64,000 bases of DNA from Companilactobacillus pabuli (GTDB lineage: Bacteria > Bacillota > Bacilli > Lactobacillales > Lactobacillaceae): assembly GCF_014058425.1 (NCBI RefSeq), contig NZ_CP049366.1, positions 1 to 64,000 of the forward strand, given 5' to 3'. A model generated the notes under the pieces. The model saw only the letters and a list, made by a program, of their open reading frames with translations, made no database searches and was not told the DNA's origin. Both the position numbers and the translations under genes were made by a program. Positions 13,270 to 21,639 of the stretch are shown here, piece by piece (position 1 is the first letter of the stretch; each line of letters begins with the position of its first letter).

Positions 13270-13878
13270 ATGAAAAATATTTTAATTATTGGTGCAACTA
13301 GTGCCATGGGTGAACTTGCTACTAAGTATTTTTTGAACAAAACTGATGATAATATTACTTTGATGGCACGTTATACGAATCTTTTGACGATTGATGAAAA
13401 AAGAGAACGTGTATATCAAGGAGACATTATTGATAAAGATGTTTTGGATGCTGCAATGAAGGGAATCGATGTGGTTTTAGTTTCATTGGATAGTAATGAA
13501 GAACGTCTTATCCAAAAGATCATTGAAGCTATGGACAGAGCAAATGTTGATCGGTTTCTATTTTTGACATCGATGGGGATTTGCAATGAGGTACCCATTT
13601 ACGCCGGAGCATCTGGTAATTTAACTGAACGTTCAATTTTGGAACCATATCAACAAGTTATTTCTAGAATTGAAAATTCGGATTTAAATTATACGATTAT
13701 TCGTCCTAGTTGGTTAGACGATGGATCAGATATTAAGAACTACCAAATTGATCATAATGGAAAACCATTTCAAGTTGATACAGTTTCACGCAATAGTGTG
13801 GCTGATCTAATTCTTCGTCTAGCCAGCAATGACCAACTTGATGCTCGTGACAATATAGCTATCAGTCGTAAAATGTAA
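13270..13878 (+). CDS. NmrA-like NAD(P)-binding protein, copy 1
   Basis: 202 residues with an atypical short-chain dehydrogenase fold. The N-terminal nucleotide motif reads GATSAMG instead of GATGxxG, so one glycine of the canonical motif is replaced by Ser. LDYTIIRP-like (SDLNYTIIRPSW) and SMGI segments are typical of NmrA/YwnB-type proteins, which bind NAD(P)H and may act as redox sensors or reductases. A clear paralogue lies at 14678-15286 and shares length, TKYFL.KTDD, LDSN and GASGNLTE. Even the leaders are alike (TCGGAGGTAGA before each start). Confidence 0.82.
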   Translation: MKNILIIGATSAMGELATKYFLNKTDDNITLMARYTNLLTIDEKRERVYQGDIIDKDVLDAAMKGIDVVLVSLDSNEERLIQKIIEAMDRANVDRFLFLTSMGICNEVPIYAGASGNLTERSILEPYQQVISRIENSDLNYTIIRPSWLDDGSDIKNYQIDHNGKPFQVDTVSRNSVADLILRLASNDQLDARDNIAISRKM

Positions 13879-13885
13879 GAATAAA

Positions 13886-13928
13886 TAAAAAAGACCTTGT
13901 GAGAACACAAATTCTCATAAGGTCTTTT
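13886..13928. terminator. Bidirectional terminator
   Basis: AAAAGACCTT pairs with AAGGTCTTTT around an inner GTGAGAA/TTCTCAT stem. It serves both convergent genes. Confidence 0.9.
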
Positions 13929-13929
13929 G

Positions 13930-14499
13930 TTATTTTTGAGGTTCGTTTTTTCTTAAAATTCTTGCGGGATTGCCGACAACAATAACATTGTCGGGGAATG
14001 AATGAGTAACAACTGATCCTGCACCAACGATAACGTTGTTTCCTAAAGTAACACCGGGCAAGATGCTAGCGCCACCTCCGACCCAAACGTCATTTCCAAT
14101 GGTAATTGGGGCAACTCTTTCGGCTTCAGTTCTTCTAACAGCTGGGTCCATGGGATGTTTAGGCGTGTAGAGACCAACTTTGGGGCCAAACTTAACATCA
14201 TTACCGATAGTGATTTTTCCTTCGTCACAGAGCATTACATCGTGGTTAGCGTAGAAGTGATTACCAATAGTGATGTTAACTCCATAACTGAAATAAAGCG
14301 TAGGTTCAGCGAAAAATCTATCACCAACTGATTTCATTAGGCTCTTAATCTTTTCGTTGCGCTCGTTACTGTCAGCGATTAAATTGTATTTCATTAATTT
14401 AGTACGTACATCGTTGCGTAGATCGGATAAAGGTTTTGATTCTAAATAAAGTTCTCCATTTATCATCTGCTGATACGCAGGATCTTGTTCAATATCCAT
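13930..14499 (-). CDS. Sugar O-acetyltransferase (maltose/galactoside acetyltransferase family)
   Basis: 189 residues from the ATG at 14499; the ATG at 14511 touches the GGAG ribosome binding site and cannot use it. The N-terminal Mac domain (PAYQQMINGELYL) is followed by a left-handed beta-helix made of hexapeptide repeats, seen in ITIGNDVWVGGGASILPGV and VIVGAGSVV. The enzyme family transfers acetyl from acetyl-CoA to the 6-OH of sugars such as maltose, glucose or galactosides. It sits inverted between two paralogous NAD(P)-binding genes. Confidence 0.9.
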   Translation of the reverse strand: MDIEQDPAYQQMINGELYLESKPLSDLRNDVRTKLMKYNLIADSNERNEKIKSLMKSVGDRFFAEPTLYFSYGVNITIGNHFYANHDVMLCDEGKITIGNDVKFGPKVGLYTPKHPMDPAVRRTEAERVAPITIGNDVWVGGGASILPGVTLGNNVIVGAGSVVTHSFPDNVIVVGNPARILRKNEPQK

Positions 14500-14677
14500 T
14501 CTTTTTAGCATCTCCTAAATAATTTATATACTAAGAATAGCATACTTGTGAAAATTTTAGAAAAATCTTTGAAAATGATAAATTTAGTTGAAAATGTGAA
14601 AAATAATTGTTTACTTAGGTTGAACTTTACTCAAAGCGGTACGATAGTAGTGTAAATAAATTTCGGAGGTAGATTAA

Positions 14678-15286
14678 ATGACAAATGTTCTAATAATCGG
14701 TGCAACTGGCTTAGTTGGTCAAAAGGTCACCAAGTATTTTCTAGAAAAGACTGATGATTATTTAACTTTGATGGCTCGCAATACTAGTATTTTGTCTATT
14801 GATGAAAAGCGTGAACGTACAGTTGAAGGGGATGTCATTGACGACGAACCTTTAATGGAAGCTTTGAAGGGGAACGACGTTGTTTTCGTGGCTTTGGATA
14901 GTAATTTGGAGCAATCAACGCAACGAATCCTTGATGGAATGAAGAAACTTGGTGTCAAGCGGATTCTTTTTGCCAGTTCAATGGGATTATACAACGATGT
15001 ACCAGTCAGTGATGGTGCCTCAGGCAATTTGACTGAAGATGCTATTTTGAAGCATTATCAAGCTGCAGCACAGATGGTAGCCGATTCGGGATTGAATTAT
15101 ACAATAATTCGCCCAGGAAATTTTGATAATGGTCAAGATTTGAATTATGAGGTTACTGCTGACGGTGAAGAAAATAAGAGTCAGGATGTATCGATTGTCA
15201 GTGTTGCTGATTTTGTAGTGAAATTAGCTCAAGATGAAAAGCTAGGTTCTGAAGAAAGTTTAGGTATTAGTCGAAAAGAAGCATAA
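14678..15286 (+). CDS. NmrA-like NAD(P)-binding protein, copy 2
   Basis: 202 residues, paralogue of 13270-13878, here with an intact GATGLVG nucleotide-binding motif at residues 8-14. SGLNYTIIRPGNFDNG and the SSMGLYNDVP block align with copy 1. Ribosome binding site CGGAGG lies 9 bp before the ATG. The predicted role is NAD(P)H-dependent reduction or redox sensing; substrate unknown. It precedes the broken flavodoxin gene by 62 bp and may have been co-transcribed with it. Confidence 0.85.
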   Translation: MTNVLIIGATGLVGQKVTKYFLEKTDDYLTLMARNTSILSIDEKRERTVEGDVIDDEPLMEALKGNDVVFVALDSNLEQSTQRILDGMKKLGVKRILFASSMGLYNDVPVSDGASGNLTEDAILKHYQAAAQMVADSGLNYTIIRPGNFDNGQDLNYEVTADGEENKSQDVSIVSVADFVVKLAQDEKLGSEESLGISRKEA

Positions 15287-15348
15287 TTTGCTTGAGCTAA
15301 AGTCGGCTTTAGGGATTAAGATAAAGGAAAATGATGCGAGGTAGTGTA

Positions 15349-15749
15349 ATGGCAAAATTAATTATCTATTTTTCACTTTCTAATAATACTAAAAAGGCCG
15401 CTCAGAAGGTCCAAGAAATCACTGGGGCTGATATTTATCGTCTAGAGGCTAAAAATCCTTATCCAGAAGGGTATTCTAAGTATTCTAAAGTTGGAATGAA
15501 AGAGTTTGAAGATGATATTCATCCTGAGATCAAAGAAAAGATTCCAAATTTGGAAAAGTACGACACGATTTATTTGAACAATATGATTTTACTAATAAGA
15601 AGATTGTTCCTTTTACAACAACTGGGGGTTCAAGTGCTAGTGAATCCTTGCCTTCCGTGAAAAAAATAGCCAAACAAGCTGTTGTGACGGATAATTTTAG
15701 ATATCAATTTAATGATGAGAAACTAAAGACATTTTTAAATGACAAATAA
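15349..15749 (+). pseudogene. Flavodoxin, disrupted by an internal deletion and frameshift
   Basis: From the ATG at 15349 the frame gives MAKLIIYFSLSNNTKKAA, the FMN-phosphate-binding start of a flavodoxin, up to KYDTIYL near 15574. The frame then runs into unrelated residues and stops at 15660. A different frame continues with QYDFTNKKIVPFTTTGGSS and SVKKIAKQ to TAA at 15747-15749, a normal flavodoxin C-terminus. The piece normally lying between (about 20-25 residues, including the aromatic FMN loop YPxWW) is missing. The product cannot bind FMN normally. A deletion, not a sequencing slip, best explains it, because residues are lost as well as the frame. Confidence 0.88.
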
Positions 15750-15800
15750 AAAGTTGAAGCCACTCGGATCGGGAATTATCCAAGTGGCTTCAACTTTTTG
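15748..15800 (+). terminator. Intrinsic terminator
   Basis: AAAAAGTTGAAGCCACT pairs with AGTGGCTTCAACTTTTT, a 17-bp perfect stem. Confidence 0.93.
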
Positions 15801-16134
15801 AGGTTTATATAACCAATTAACCATTTTTTGTGTGTAATATGGGAGAACGATTAATTGATATTGAATAATGGATTCCATTGGCTACCCCCAACGGAGATAA
15901 CCAATGTCATCAACAGTGGTTGTAATTGATTATAATTAATAATTTTCTAATTTACAAGGGCAAACATTAAAATAATACTAAGTAGATTAATTTATAAATA
16001 ATAAAAGCTGCTATATCAACAATATTTATAATAAAATATTCAAATATTAGATATTAATATTTAATTGGTCAAATCGATTGCAAACCATTGATATTTGATG
16101 ACATACTAACATGACGAAAGGAATGGGTGATAAA
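15801..16134. other. Gene-free AT-rich stretch before a small membrane-protein gene
   Basis: No coding frame with a ribosome binding site was found. A short inverted repeat, CATTGG at about 15878 and CCAATG about 20 bp later, stands out. A possible promoter (TTGCAA at 16078-16083, CATACT at 16102-16107, 18-bp spacer) precedes the gene at 16135. Confidence 0.4.
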
Positions 16135-16623
16135 ATGCGTCATCGCAAAAGTAATAAAAAACCATTAATTATCACGTTGGTTTCAATATTAGTAATCTTA
16201 GTTTTATGCGTCGTTTTCTTCTTCCCATTGAATAATGCAATCAGAAATATTACTGGTAATGACACGGCAAGTGACAAAGTGGTTAAATCAGAACTAGTAA
16301 AAAAAGTTAAATCAAAAAAGAACGGTAACTCACAAAGAGACAAAAAGATTGATCGAGCAGCGTCTATTCTAGGTAAGAAAAAAATGTCTGAGATCATGTC
16401 TGCCGCTAATGATCAGAATAAAACTGCTACTTTGATTGAAGATTCATCTTCTTTATCTAAGGAGCAATCTCAAAAGGCAGCTGCAGAAATTTTTTCTAAT
16501 GAAGATTACACTCCATTGAGAAAAGCAGTTAGTGATGGGAATTGGTATCAAGCTTATCAACAGTATCAAAAATTGTCCGAAAATGGCGATTTAGGGCAGT
16601 TGCAACAAGATATTAGTCAATAA
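16135..16623 (+). CDS. Hypothetical membrane-anchored protein
   Basis: 162 residues from the ATG at 16135; an in-frame ATG at 16111 is possible but has no ribosome binding site. A basic N-terminus (MRHRKSNKKP) leads into one membrane helix (IITLVSILVILVLCVVFFF). The rest is outside the membrane: a lysine-rich linker, then a helical region with a KKKMSEIMSAANDQ stretch and a Tyr/Gln-rich end (NWYQAYQQYQKL). I do not recognise a family; similar single-helix proteins are common in lactobacilli. Its own terminator follows. Confidence 0.7.
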   Translation: MRHRKSNKKPLIITLVSILVILVLCVVFFFPLNNAIRNITGNDTASDKVVKSELVKKVKSKKNGNSQRDKKIDRAASILGKKKMSEIMSAANDQNKTATLIEDSSSLSKEQSQKAAAEIFSNEDYTPLRKAVSDGNWYQAYQQYQKLSENGDLGQLQQDISQ

Positions 16624-16631
16624 GAACAAAA

Positions 16632-16662
16632 AAAACGCGGGTTTTCGCCCACGTTATTTTTA
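16632..16662 (+). terminator. Intrinsic terminator
   Basis: AACGCGGG pairs with GCCCACGTT with one mismatch, followed by ATTTTT. Confidence 0.65.
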
Positions 16663-16692
16663 AATTCTTAAGAAAAATTGTTTTTAAGGTTT

Positions 16693-16917
16693 CTATAAGA
16701 ATTTTTTGATATACTTTTCATCGGAACTGTCATAGAAAAAAGCTTCGATGGGGATGTCATATTTCTCATGAATGAGTAAAATCTCTTTTTGGGTAAAACC
16801 TAAATCATCATTTTTACGACGAATAGTTGATGTAGATTTTTCCAAGAGTTTGGCAATATCACTCTGTTTAATTTTTTTAAGAGTGAAAAAAGCCTTTAGA
16901 TATTGATTGTTATACAT
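16693..16917 (-). CDS. Small HTH DNA-binding protein (phage-repressor type)
   Basis: 74 residues from the ATG at 16917. LKAFFTLKKIKQSDIAKLLEKSTSTIRRKNDD reads as a Cro/C1-type helix-turn-helix with an unusual TIRRK recognition helix; IHEKYDIPIEAFFY is a typical XRE C-terminal stretch. It is divergent from another small HTH gene at 17074, with two strong palindromes between them. This resembles a regulatory switch, though no phage genes are nearby. Ribosome binding site spacing is long (GGAG 13 bp away), so the start is uncertain. Confidence 0.65.
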   Translation of the reverse strand: MYNNQYLKAFFTLKKIKQSDIAKLLEKSTSTIRRKNDDLGFTQKEILLIHEKYDIPIEAFFYDSSDEKYIKKFL

Positions 16918-16991
16918 AGTTATGTGTAATCTCCAACTCAAGCCTTTTTCCTTAATATAGGAACAGTATTATGTTAAACTAAAAATACAAA

Positions 16992-17016
16992 TTTTTCAAT
17001 AAATATTTTTGAAAAA
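16992..17016. promoter_or_regulatory. Inverted repeat between divergent HTH genes
   Basis: TTTTTCAA and TTGAAAAA separated by 9 bp form a perfect 8-bp inverted repeat, a candidate operator for one of the flanking HTH proteins. Confidence 0.5.
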
Positions 17017-17019
17017 GTC

Positions 17020-17038
17020 ATATTTTAGGTTAAAATAT
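17020..17038. promoter_or_regulatory. Perfect palindrome before the HTH gene at 17074
   Basis: ATATTTTA-GGT-TAAAATAT is a perfect 8-3-8 inverted repeat about 36 bp before the start, well placed to overlap the promoter. Confidence 0.55.
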
Positions 17039-17073
17039 CATATATGAAAGGTATAGGTTGTATTTGACATATG

Positions 17074-17325
17074 ATGACAATTGGAAGATATTTACGTACT
17101 AAAAGATTTTTTAAGGAATTAACTTTGCAACAGGTAGTTGATACTGTACGAGAGAATTATAATTTTTCAACATCAACTTCAGTTTTGAGTGCTATTGAAA
17201 CTGATAAGAATAAAATTCTTGATGGCGAATTGTTATTTGTCTTAGCAGATTTATACGGTGCTGACTTAACAGAGTTAAGTGATTTGATCTTGAAAAATCT
17301 TAAAGCAAATAACAGAAGAAACTAA
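17074..17325 (+). CDS. Small XRE-type HTH protein
   Basis: 83 residues. MTIGRYLRTKRFFKELTLQQVVDTV is followed by FSTSTSVLSAIETDKNKI, a helix-turn-helix where SVLSAIETDK matches the conserved S.IS.iE.Gk of XRE proteins. ELLFVLADLYGADLTEL completes the domain. There is no effector domain. A second ATG at 17071 is equally possible. The gene is divergent from 16693-16917 and ends at a strong terminator. Ribosome binding is weak (AGGT far upstream). Confidence 0.7.
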   Translation: MTIGRYLRTKRFFKELTLQQVVDTVRENYNFSTSTSVLSAIETDKNKILDGELLFVLADLYGADLTELSDLILKNLKANNRRN

Positions 17326-17414
17326 AAAATTAGACTTAAATTCGTATGGGGTAGTCTAAAACTTGATATAAAAATATAAATATCAAGTTATAAAAGATAT
17401 ATATAATGGGAACG

Positions 17415-17456
17415 GAAGCAGTTTTACATCAACATTGATGTAAGGCTGCTTTTTTA
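17415..17456 (+). terminator. Intrinsic terminator
   Basis: AAGCAG..TTACATCA pairs with TGATGTAA..CTGCTT, then a T-run. The remaining 130 bp up to the GH65 gene shows no further gene. Confidence 0.88.
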
Positions 17457-17585
17457 CATTTTAGCAAGATGAATGCTTTCACTTTGACCGTTGAATCGAC
17501 TACAATACAAATGAGGGAAGTTTAAACAGGTTATCGACATTACTAGTATTTAAACAAAATATCTTGAATGATTGGATGATGAGAA

Positions 17586-19919
17586 ATGGAATTTTGTGTA
17601 GATACAAATAAAAATAATAGTTGGTATGTTGGAACTAAAAATTACGATTCTAAAATGATCAATAAAATTGAAACAATTATGTTTCAAGGTAATGGTTACG
17701 TCGGTATGAGAGGCGTAACGGAAGAACCACAATTAAATGAAAAGCGTGATATGTTCGTGTCCGGGACATTCGATGCCTTTCCAAGTGAAGTAACAGAGCT
17801 GCCTAACTTACCAGATTTGTTAAACATGGTCTTTCAAGTTGATGGACAAACTTTGAATTTAAAAGATGGTCAAGTAAAGGGATATCATAAATACCTCGAT
17901 ATGAAGAACGGTGAATTGACACGTGAATTTACATGGATTATTAATCATAAACAAATTAATTTTAAATTCACTCGTTTCGTTTCGATGGATAATTACCATT
18001 TGTTAGCATCGAAAGTAACCGTTAGTGCTGATAAGAATATTGATTTGAAGATTAAATCTGGAATTGATGGTCAACAGTCAAACAGTGGCACACAACATCT
18101 TATGGAAGGCAGTAAGAGATTTTATGAAGGTAAATTCATTCAATTAACCGAAAAATCACAACAATCTAAGATTGAATTTGTCTTCAATTCGATGCATAAA
18201 TTATTCGTCAACGAAGTTTTATTAAATGACAAACCTTATATCAAGATGGGACGTCGGCAAATTTTTGAAAATTATGATGTTGACTTGGCAGCTGGTCAGG
18301 TTTTTCAGATTGTGAAGTATAGCAATGTCTTTACAAGTATCGATAAAGACGTTAAAGATGACGATTTGGCAGAGACTTCAGTTAATTGTTTGAAGAAATC
18401 TAGTTGGGCCAATTACCATGAGTTGTTACAAAAATCAGCCCGGGCTTGGGATAAAAAGATATGGAAAAAGAGTTTTGTCGAAATCAAGTCTAAAGATATT
18501 GAGCCACAAGTAGCGATTAATTTTGCCCGTTATCAATTAGCTGCTAACACACCGCATTCTCCAAATATGAATATTGGTGCTAAAGGGTTAACTGGTGAAG
18601 GTTATAAAGGCCATACATTTTGGGATACAGAAATTTTCATGTTGCCATATTTCATTTTTACAATGCCTAAGATTGCTAGAAATCTTTTAGAATATCGTTA
18701 TTTGGGACTAGAAGGTGCCCACAAGAAAGCAATTAGAAATGGTTATCGTGGAGCTGAATTTCCTTGGGAAGCTGCTTGTCCTAGTGATGGTGAGACAGCT
18801 CCACTTTGGGGTTCCGCTGATATTGTGACTGGTGAACCAATGAAAGTTTGGTCTGGTTTTATTGAACAACACATTACTGGCGATGTCGTTTATGCAGTAA
18901 TGGAATATCTGAATGCCACTAATGATCGAGATTTTGCTAAAAAGATGGGTTACGAGATTATTTTGGATGCGGCCAAATTTTGGGTCAGTCGTCTGGAATA
19001 TGATCAAGACCATGAGCGTTATGAAATAACTAATGTTATTGGACCTGATGAGTATAAGGAACATGCGGATAATAATGCTTATACTAATTATTTAGCTCAT
19101 TGGTGTATTCAAAAAGCCATTCAAGTCGTTAATATTTTGAAGGAAGATCATCCAGATCTTTACGTAACCTTAGATAAGAAACTAGATTTGGCTGAAGCTT
19201 ATAACGATTGGATTTCACGCGTAAATAAGATTTATTTACCACAGCCAAATAAGCAGGGAGTAATTCCTCAAGATGATAAGTATCTGTCTAAGAAAAAAAT
19301 CGATGTAACTAAGTATCAAATAAATGATCAAATTAGTGAGATTTTTAAGGATTATAATTTGGATCAAGTTAATAATTTACAAGTTACTAAACAAGCCGAT
19401 GTGATGTTATTGATTAATTTATTCGATGATTATTTTGATAAAGACGTGAAATTGGCTAATTGGAATTACTATGAGCCAAAGACGACTCACGAATCTTCTT
19501 TATCTATGCCACCACATTCAATGATTGCTAATGAGTTAGGATTAGATGATCAAGCTTACAAATTCTACAGATGGACTTGTGAGACTGATATGGGAGTTCA
19601 TGTTGGTAAATCTATTCAAGGGATGCATTTGGCATCTTGCGGTGGAATTTGGAGTATGACCGTTCAAGGCTTCGGTGGTGTGAGAATCTCCAATGGTAAA
19701 CTACGGATTGATCCACATCTTCCTAAGGCTTGGTCTAGTTTGAAGTATCGGATTTGTTGGCATGGCAGTATTGTCAAAGTTTCCATCACGCATGATGAAA
19801 TGGAAGTAGAAGTTGTGGGTGATGGTATTGAATTTATTAATAATGGTCAAGAGTATCAAGTTCCGGATAATTCTAAAATCGAAGTTGATGATTTTGTACC
19901 TGAAAAAACTGAAAGATAG
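17586..19919 (+). CDS. GH65 disaccharide phosphorylase (maltose/kojibiose/nigerose phosphorylase type)
   Basis: 777 residues, normal length. The N-terminal beta-sandwich (GNGYVGMRG) is followed by the catalytic (alpha/alpha)6 barrel. The general-acid Glu is in IGPDEYKEHADNNAYT (about Glu489; Glu487 in the Lactobacillus brevis maltose phosphorylase). The phosphate-site loop is near THESSLSMPPHS. The reaction is inorganic phosphate plus an alpha-linked disaccharide to beta-glucose-1-phosphate plus glucose. No beta-phosphoglucomutase, transporter or regulator lies next to it, which is unusual for this family. Linkage specificity cannot be decided here. Confidence 0.92.
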   Translation: MEFCVDTNKNNSWYVGTKNYDSKMINKIETIMFQGNGYVGMRGVTEEPQLNEKRDMFVSGTFDAFPSEVTELPNLPDLLNMVFQVDGQTLNLKDGQVKGYHKYLDMKNGELTREFTWIINHKQINFKFTRFVSMDNYHLLASKVTVSADKNIDLKIKSGIDGQQSNSGTQHLMEGSKRFYEGKFIQLTEKSQQSKIEFVFNSMHKLFVNEVLLNDKPYIKMGRRQIFENYDVDLAAGQVFQIVKYSNVFTSIDKDVKDDDLAETSVNCLKKSSWANYHELLQKSARAWDKKIWKKSFVEIKSKDIEPQVAINFARYQLAANTPHSPNMNIGAKGLTGEGYKGHTFWDTEIFMLPYFIFTMPKIARNLLEYRYLGLEGAHKKAIRNGYRGAEFPWEAACPSDGETAPLWGSADIVTGEPMKVWSGFIEQHITGDVVYAVMEYLNATNDRDFAKKMGYEIILDAAKFWVSRLEYDQDHERYEITNVIGPDEYKEHADNNAYTNYLAHWCIQKAIQVVNILKEDHPDLYVTLDKKLDLAEAYNDWISRVNKIYLPQPNKQGVIPQDDKYLSKKKIDVTKYQINDQISEIFKDYNLDQVNNLQVTKQADVMLLINLFDDYFDKDVKLANWNYYEPKTTHESSLSMPPHSMIANELGLDDQAYKFYRWTCETDMGVHVGKSIQGMHLASCGGIWSMTVQGFGGVRISNGKLRIDPHLPKAWSSLKYRICWHGSIVKVSITHDEMEVEVVGDGIEFINNGQEYQVPDNSKIEVDDFVPEKTER

Positions 19920-19950
19920 TGGTTGTGTTAACTGATGTCGGATTTAAAAT

Positions 19951-20124
19951 GCCGTCGTCCGTTCGGCCCTGGAAAATTGCTGGAACGCTGTGGCCACAAC
20001 TTGGAGCCTTTGCTAAGACCAAAACCGGGCAAAGTCTTCAAGATTGGGCTTCTACTAAGCGATAAATCGCTAAGTAGAATTTCACGGCTGAGCATTTTCC
20101 AGGACCTCACTCCCGACTAGATAG
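19951..20124 (+). repeat. Palindromic element, copy A (+)
   Basis: About 174 bp. Ends GCCGTCGTCC and CCCGACTAGATAG. Outer arms CCTGGAAAAttGC / GCATTTTCCAGG pair; second stem GCTGTG/CACGGC; third stem CTTGGAGCCTTTGC / GCAAAGTCTTCAAG; apical stem CTACTAAGCGAT / ATCGCTAAGTAG. It is the left half of a convergent pair with copy B and shares arms with copy G. Confidence 0.9.
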
Positions 20125-20164
20125 TGGTTTCTATCTTTATACAAGTTACTTCAGAAAATTAATA

Positions 20165-20221
20165 GAAGATATTATTAGAATTACAGTATATTGCCGTGGT
20201 TCTAGTAGTATCTTCCTTTTT
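20165..20221 (+). terminator. Terminator inside the A-B spacer
   Basis: GAAGATATTATTAGAA pairs with TTCTAGTAGTATCTTC (two G-U pairs), followed by CTTTTTTT. The same hairpin recurs in the G-H spacer at 56133. It probably ends transcripts from the GH65 gene or from element A. Confidence 0.88.
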
Positions 20222-20295
20222 TTGTAGTGAAACGAAAAAAGGAAGTAGTTATTAAAAAAGCATGTGTCTAATTCTATCTAAATAGAAATTGGACT

Positions 20296-20464
20296 CTAGT
20301 CGGGAGCAAAAGCCCTGTGATGGCTCAGCCGCCAAATTTCTCTTGGCAATTTATTGCCTAGTGAAAGACCGAGTTTTGAGATTTTGCGTCTTTGGGGCCA
20401 TGCAAAAGCTCAAAATCGTGTCGGCAGCGTTCCAGCCAATCACAGGGCTTTTGCGGACGACGGC
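20296..20464 (-). repeat. Palindromic element, copy B (-)
   Basis: About 169 bp in reverse orientation. Outer arms GCAAAAGCCCTGTGA / TCACAGGGCTTTTGC; second stem GCTGCC/GGCGGC; third stem TTTTGAG.TTTTGC / GCAAAA.CTCAAAA (element orientation). It shares arm type with copy H. Short open frames across it are not genes. Confidence 0.9.
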
Positions 20465-20551
20465 ATATTTCAACCAAAAATATTTTCATGAAATTATTTC
20501 TAGTTAAAATATACTAAAATATAACTAACTGAAATTATGGAGGATATTTGT

Positions 20552-21364
20552 ATGACTAAAGTGGTGGTAATTACTGGAATTTCGTCAGGAATGGGACGGG
20601 CAGCGGCCATTTACTTCAAACAACAAGGATTTGAAGTTTACGGTGGGGCTCGGCGCGTTGAACGGTTGGCCGATTTGTCAGAAATGGGAATTCATACTCA
20701 AAAACTTGATGTAACTGATAAGCTGTCAGTTCGAGGGTTGATTGATCACGTTGTTAAACAACAAGGCAGAATTGATGTTTTGATCAATAATGCTGGCTAT
20801 GGTGAATTTGGACCAATTGAGGAAGTTCCTGTGGAAAATGCTAAGCGTCAGTTTGATGTCAATTTGTTTGGAGCAGATCGTATCACGCAATTAGTATTGC
20901 CAGTCATGCGTCGTCAAAATTCTGGTCGAATCGTTAATATTTCATCAGTCGGAGCAAATATTTACAGTGCTTTAGGTGGCTGGTATTACACGACTAAAGC
21001 TAGTTTAAATATGTGGAGCGATGTTCTAGATCAAGAAGTAAAGCCATTTGGAATTCGTTCAGTGATCGTTCAACCTGGTTTAACTAAATCGGAATGGAGC
21101 AAGATTGCTTTTGAAAATGCGCGTAAGAATTTGCTAGAAGATTCTCCGTATGAAAATCTATTGGATAAAACTGAAAGTTTATTCGCTAAAATCAAAGGTA
21201 CACAGGCAACAGCAGAAGACTTGGCCAAAGTGTTCTATCAGGCTGCGACGGATATTCATCCAAAACGTCGTTACTATCATTCAATCATTGATCACGGGAT
21301 GGTTTTGACAGCTACAACTATGCCTAGAGTTTATCGATTTGCTTTGAATAAGTTGATGAAATAA
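20552..21364 (+). CDS. Short-chain dehydrogenase/reductase
   Basis: 270 residues from the ATG at 20552; the ATG at 20537 is part of the ribosome binding site ATGGAGG. The classical SDR motifs are present: TGISSGMG for NADP(H) near the N-terminus, NNAGYG, the SSVGA serine and YYTTKAS with the catalytic Tyr-x3-Lys. GARRVERL after the second strand favours NADP(H). Single gene between repeat pair A-B and the argGH operon. Substrate unknown. Confidence 0.9.
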   Translation: MTKVVVITGISSGMGRAAAIYFKQQGFEVYGGARRVERLADLSEMGIHTQKLDVTDKLSVRGLIDHVVKQQGRIDVLINNAGYGEFGPIEEVPVENAKRQFDVNLFGADRITQLVLPVMRRQNSGRIVNISSVGANIYSALGGWYYTTKASLNMWSDVLDQEVKPFGIRSVIVQPGLTKSEWSKIAFENARKNLLEDSPYENLLDKTESLFAKIKGTQATAEDLAKVFYQAATDIHPKRRYYHSIIDHGMVLTATTMPRVYRFALNKLMK

Positions 21365-21373
21365 GGATTAAAG

Positions 21374-21420
21374 ACATTACTGGAATGACAGATATCACTG
21401 TGTTCTGGTAATGTTTTTTT
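21374..21420 (+). terminator. Intrinsic terminator
   Basis: ACATTACTGGAA pairs with TTCTGGTAATGT (two G-U pairs), followed by seven Ts. Confidence 0.85.
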
Positions 21421-21566
21421 ATAATGGAAGATTTCATCAAAAAAAGGAAAATCTAAAATTTTTTTATCTTTTTTAAATGATTTTCAAAACCTTATCAAAT
21501 AGGCATTATTGAGCTCTACTTTTCTTAGAAAAGATTAAATAGTCTAATTTTTCTCTAATTTTAAGG

Positions 21567-21595
21567 TTGAAAAAGAATTTATATGGTGCTACTAT
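21567..21595 (+). promoter_or_regulatory. Promoter for argGH
   Basis: TTGAAA, 17 bp, TACTAT, ending 45 bp before the argG start. No clear ARG box was found in the 220-bp upstream region. Confidence 0.55.
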
Positions 21596-21639
21596 CTTTT
21601 TCATAAATTAATTTTTTTCTAATAAAGGGAGACAGTATT

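Noticed and set aside
17471-17482. cre-like TGAATGCTTTCA before the GH65 gene
   Set aside because: Two bases shorter than the 14-bp cre consensus and without the central CG.
19951-20464. Insertion sequence with transposase
   Set aside because: The 510-bp composite has no coding frame long enough for a transposase and no recognisable remnant.
19935-20507. Short open frames across repeats A and B (similar ones at 24317, 24577, 35941, 56260 and 61997)
   Set aside because: They are open because the palindromic elements are; they have no ribosome binding sites and their translations follow the repeat, not a protein family.
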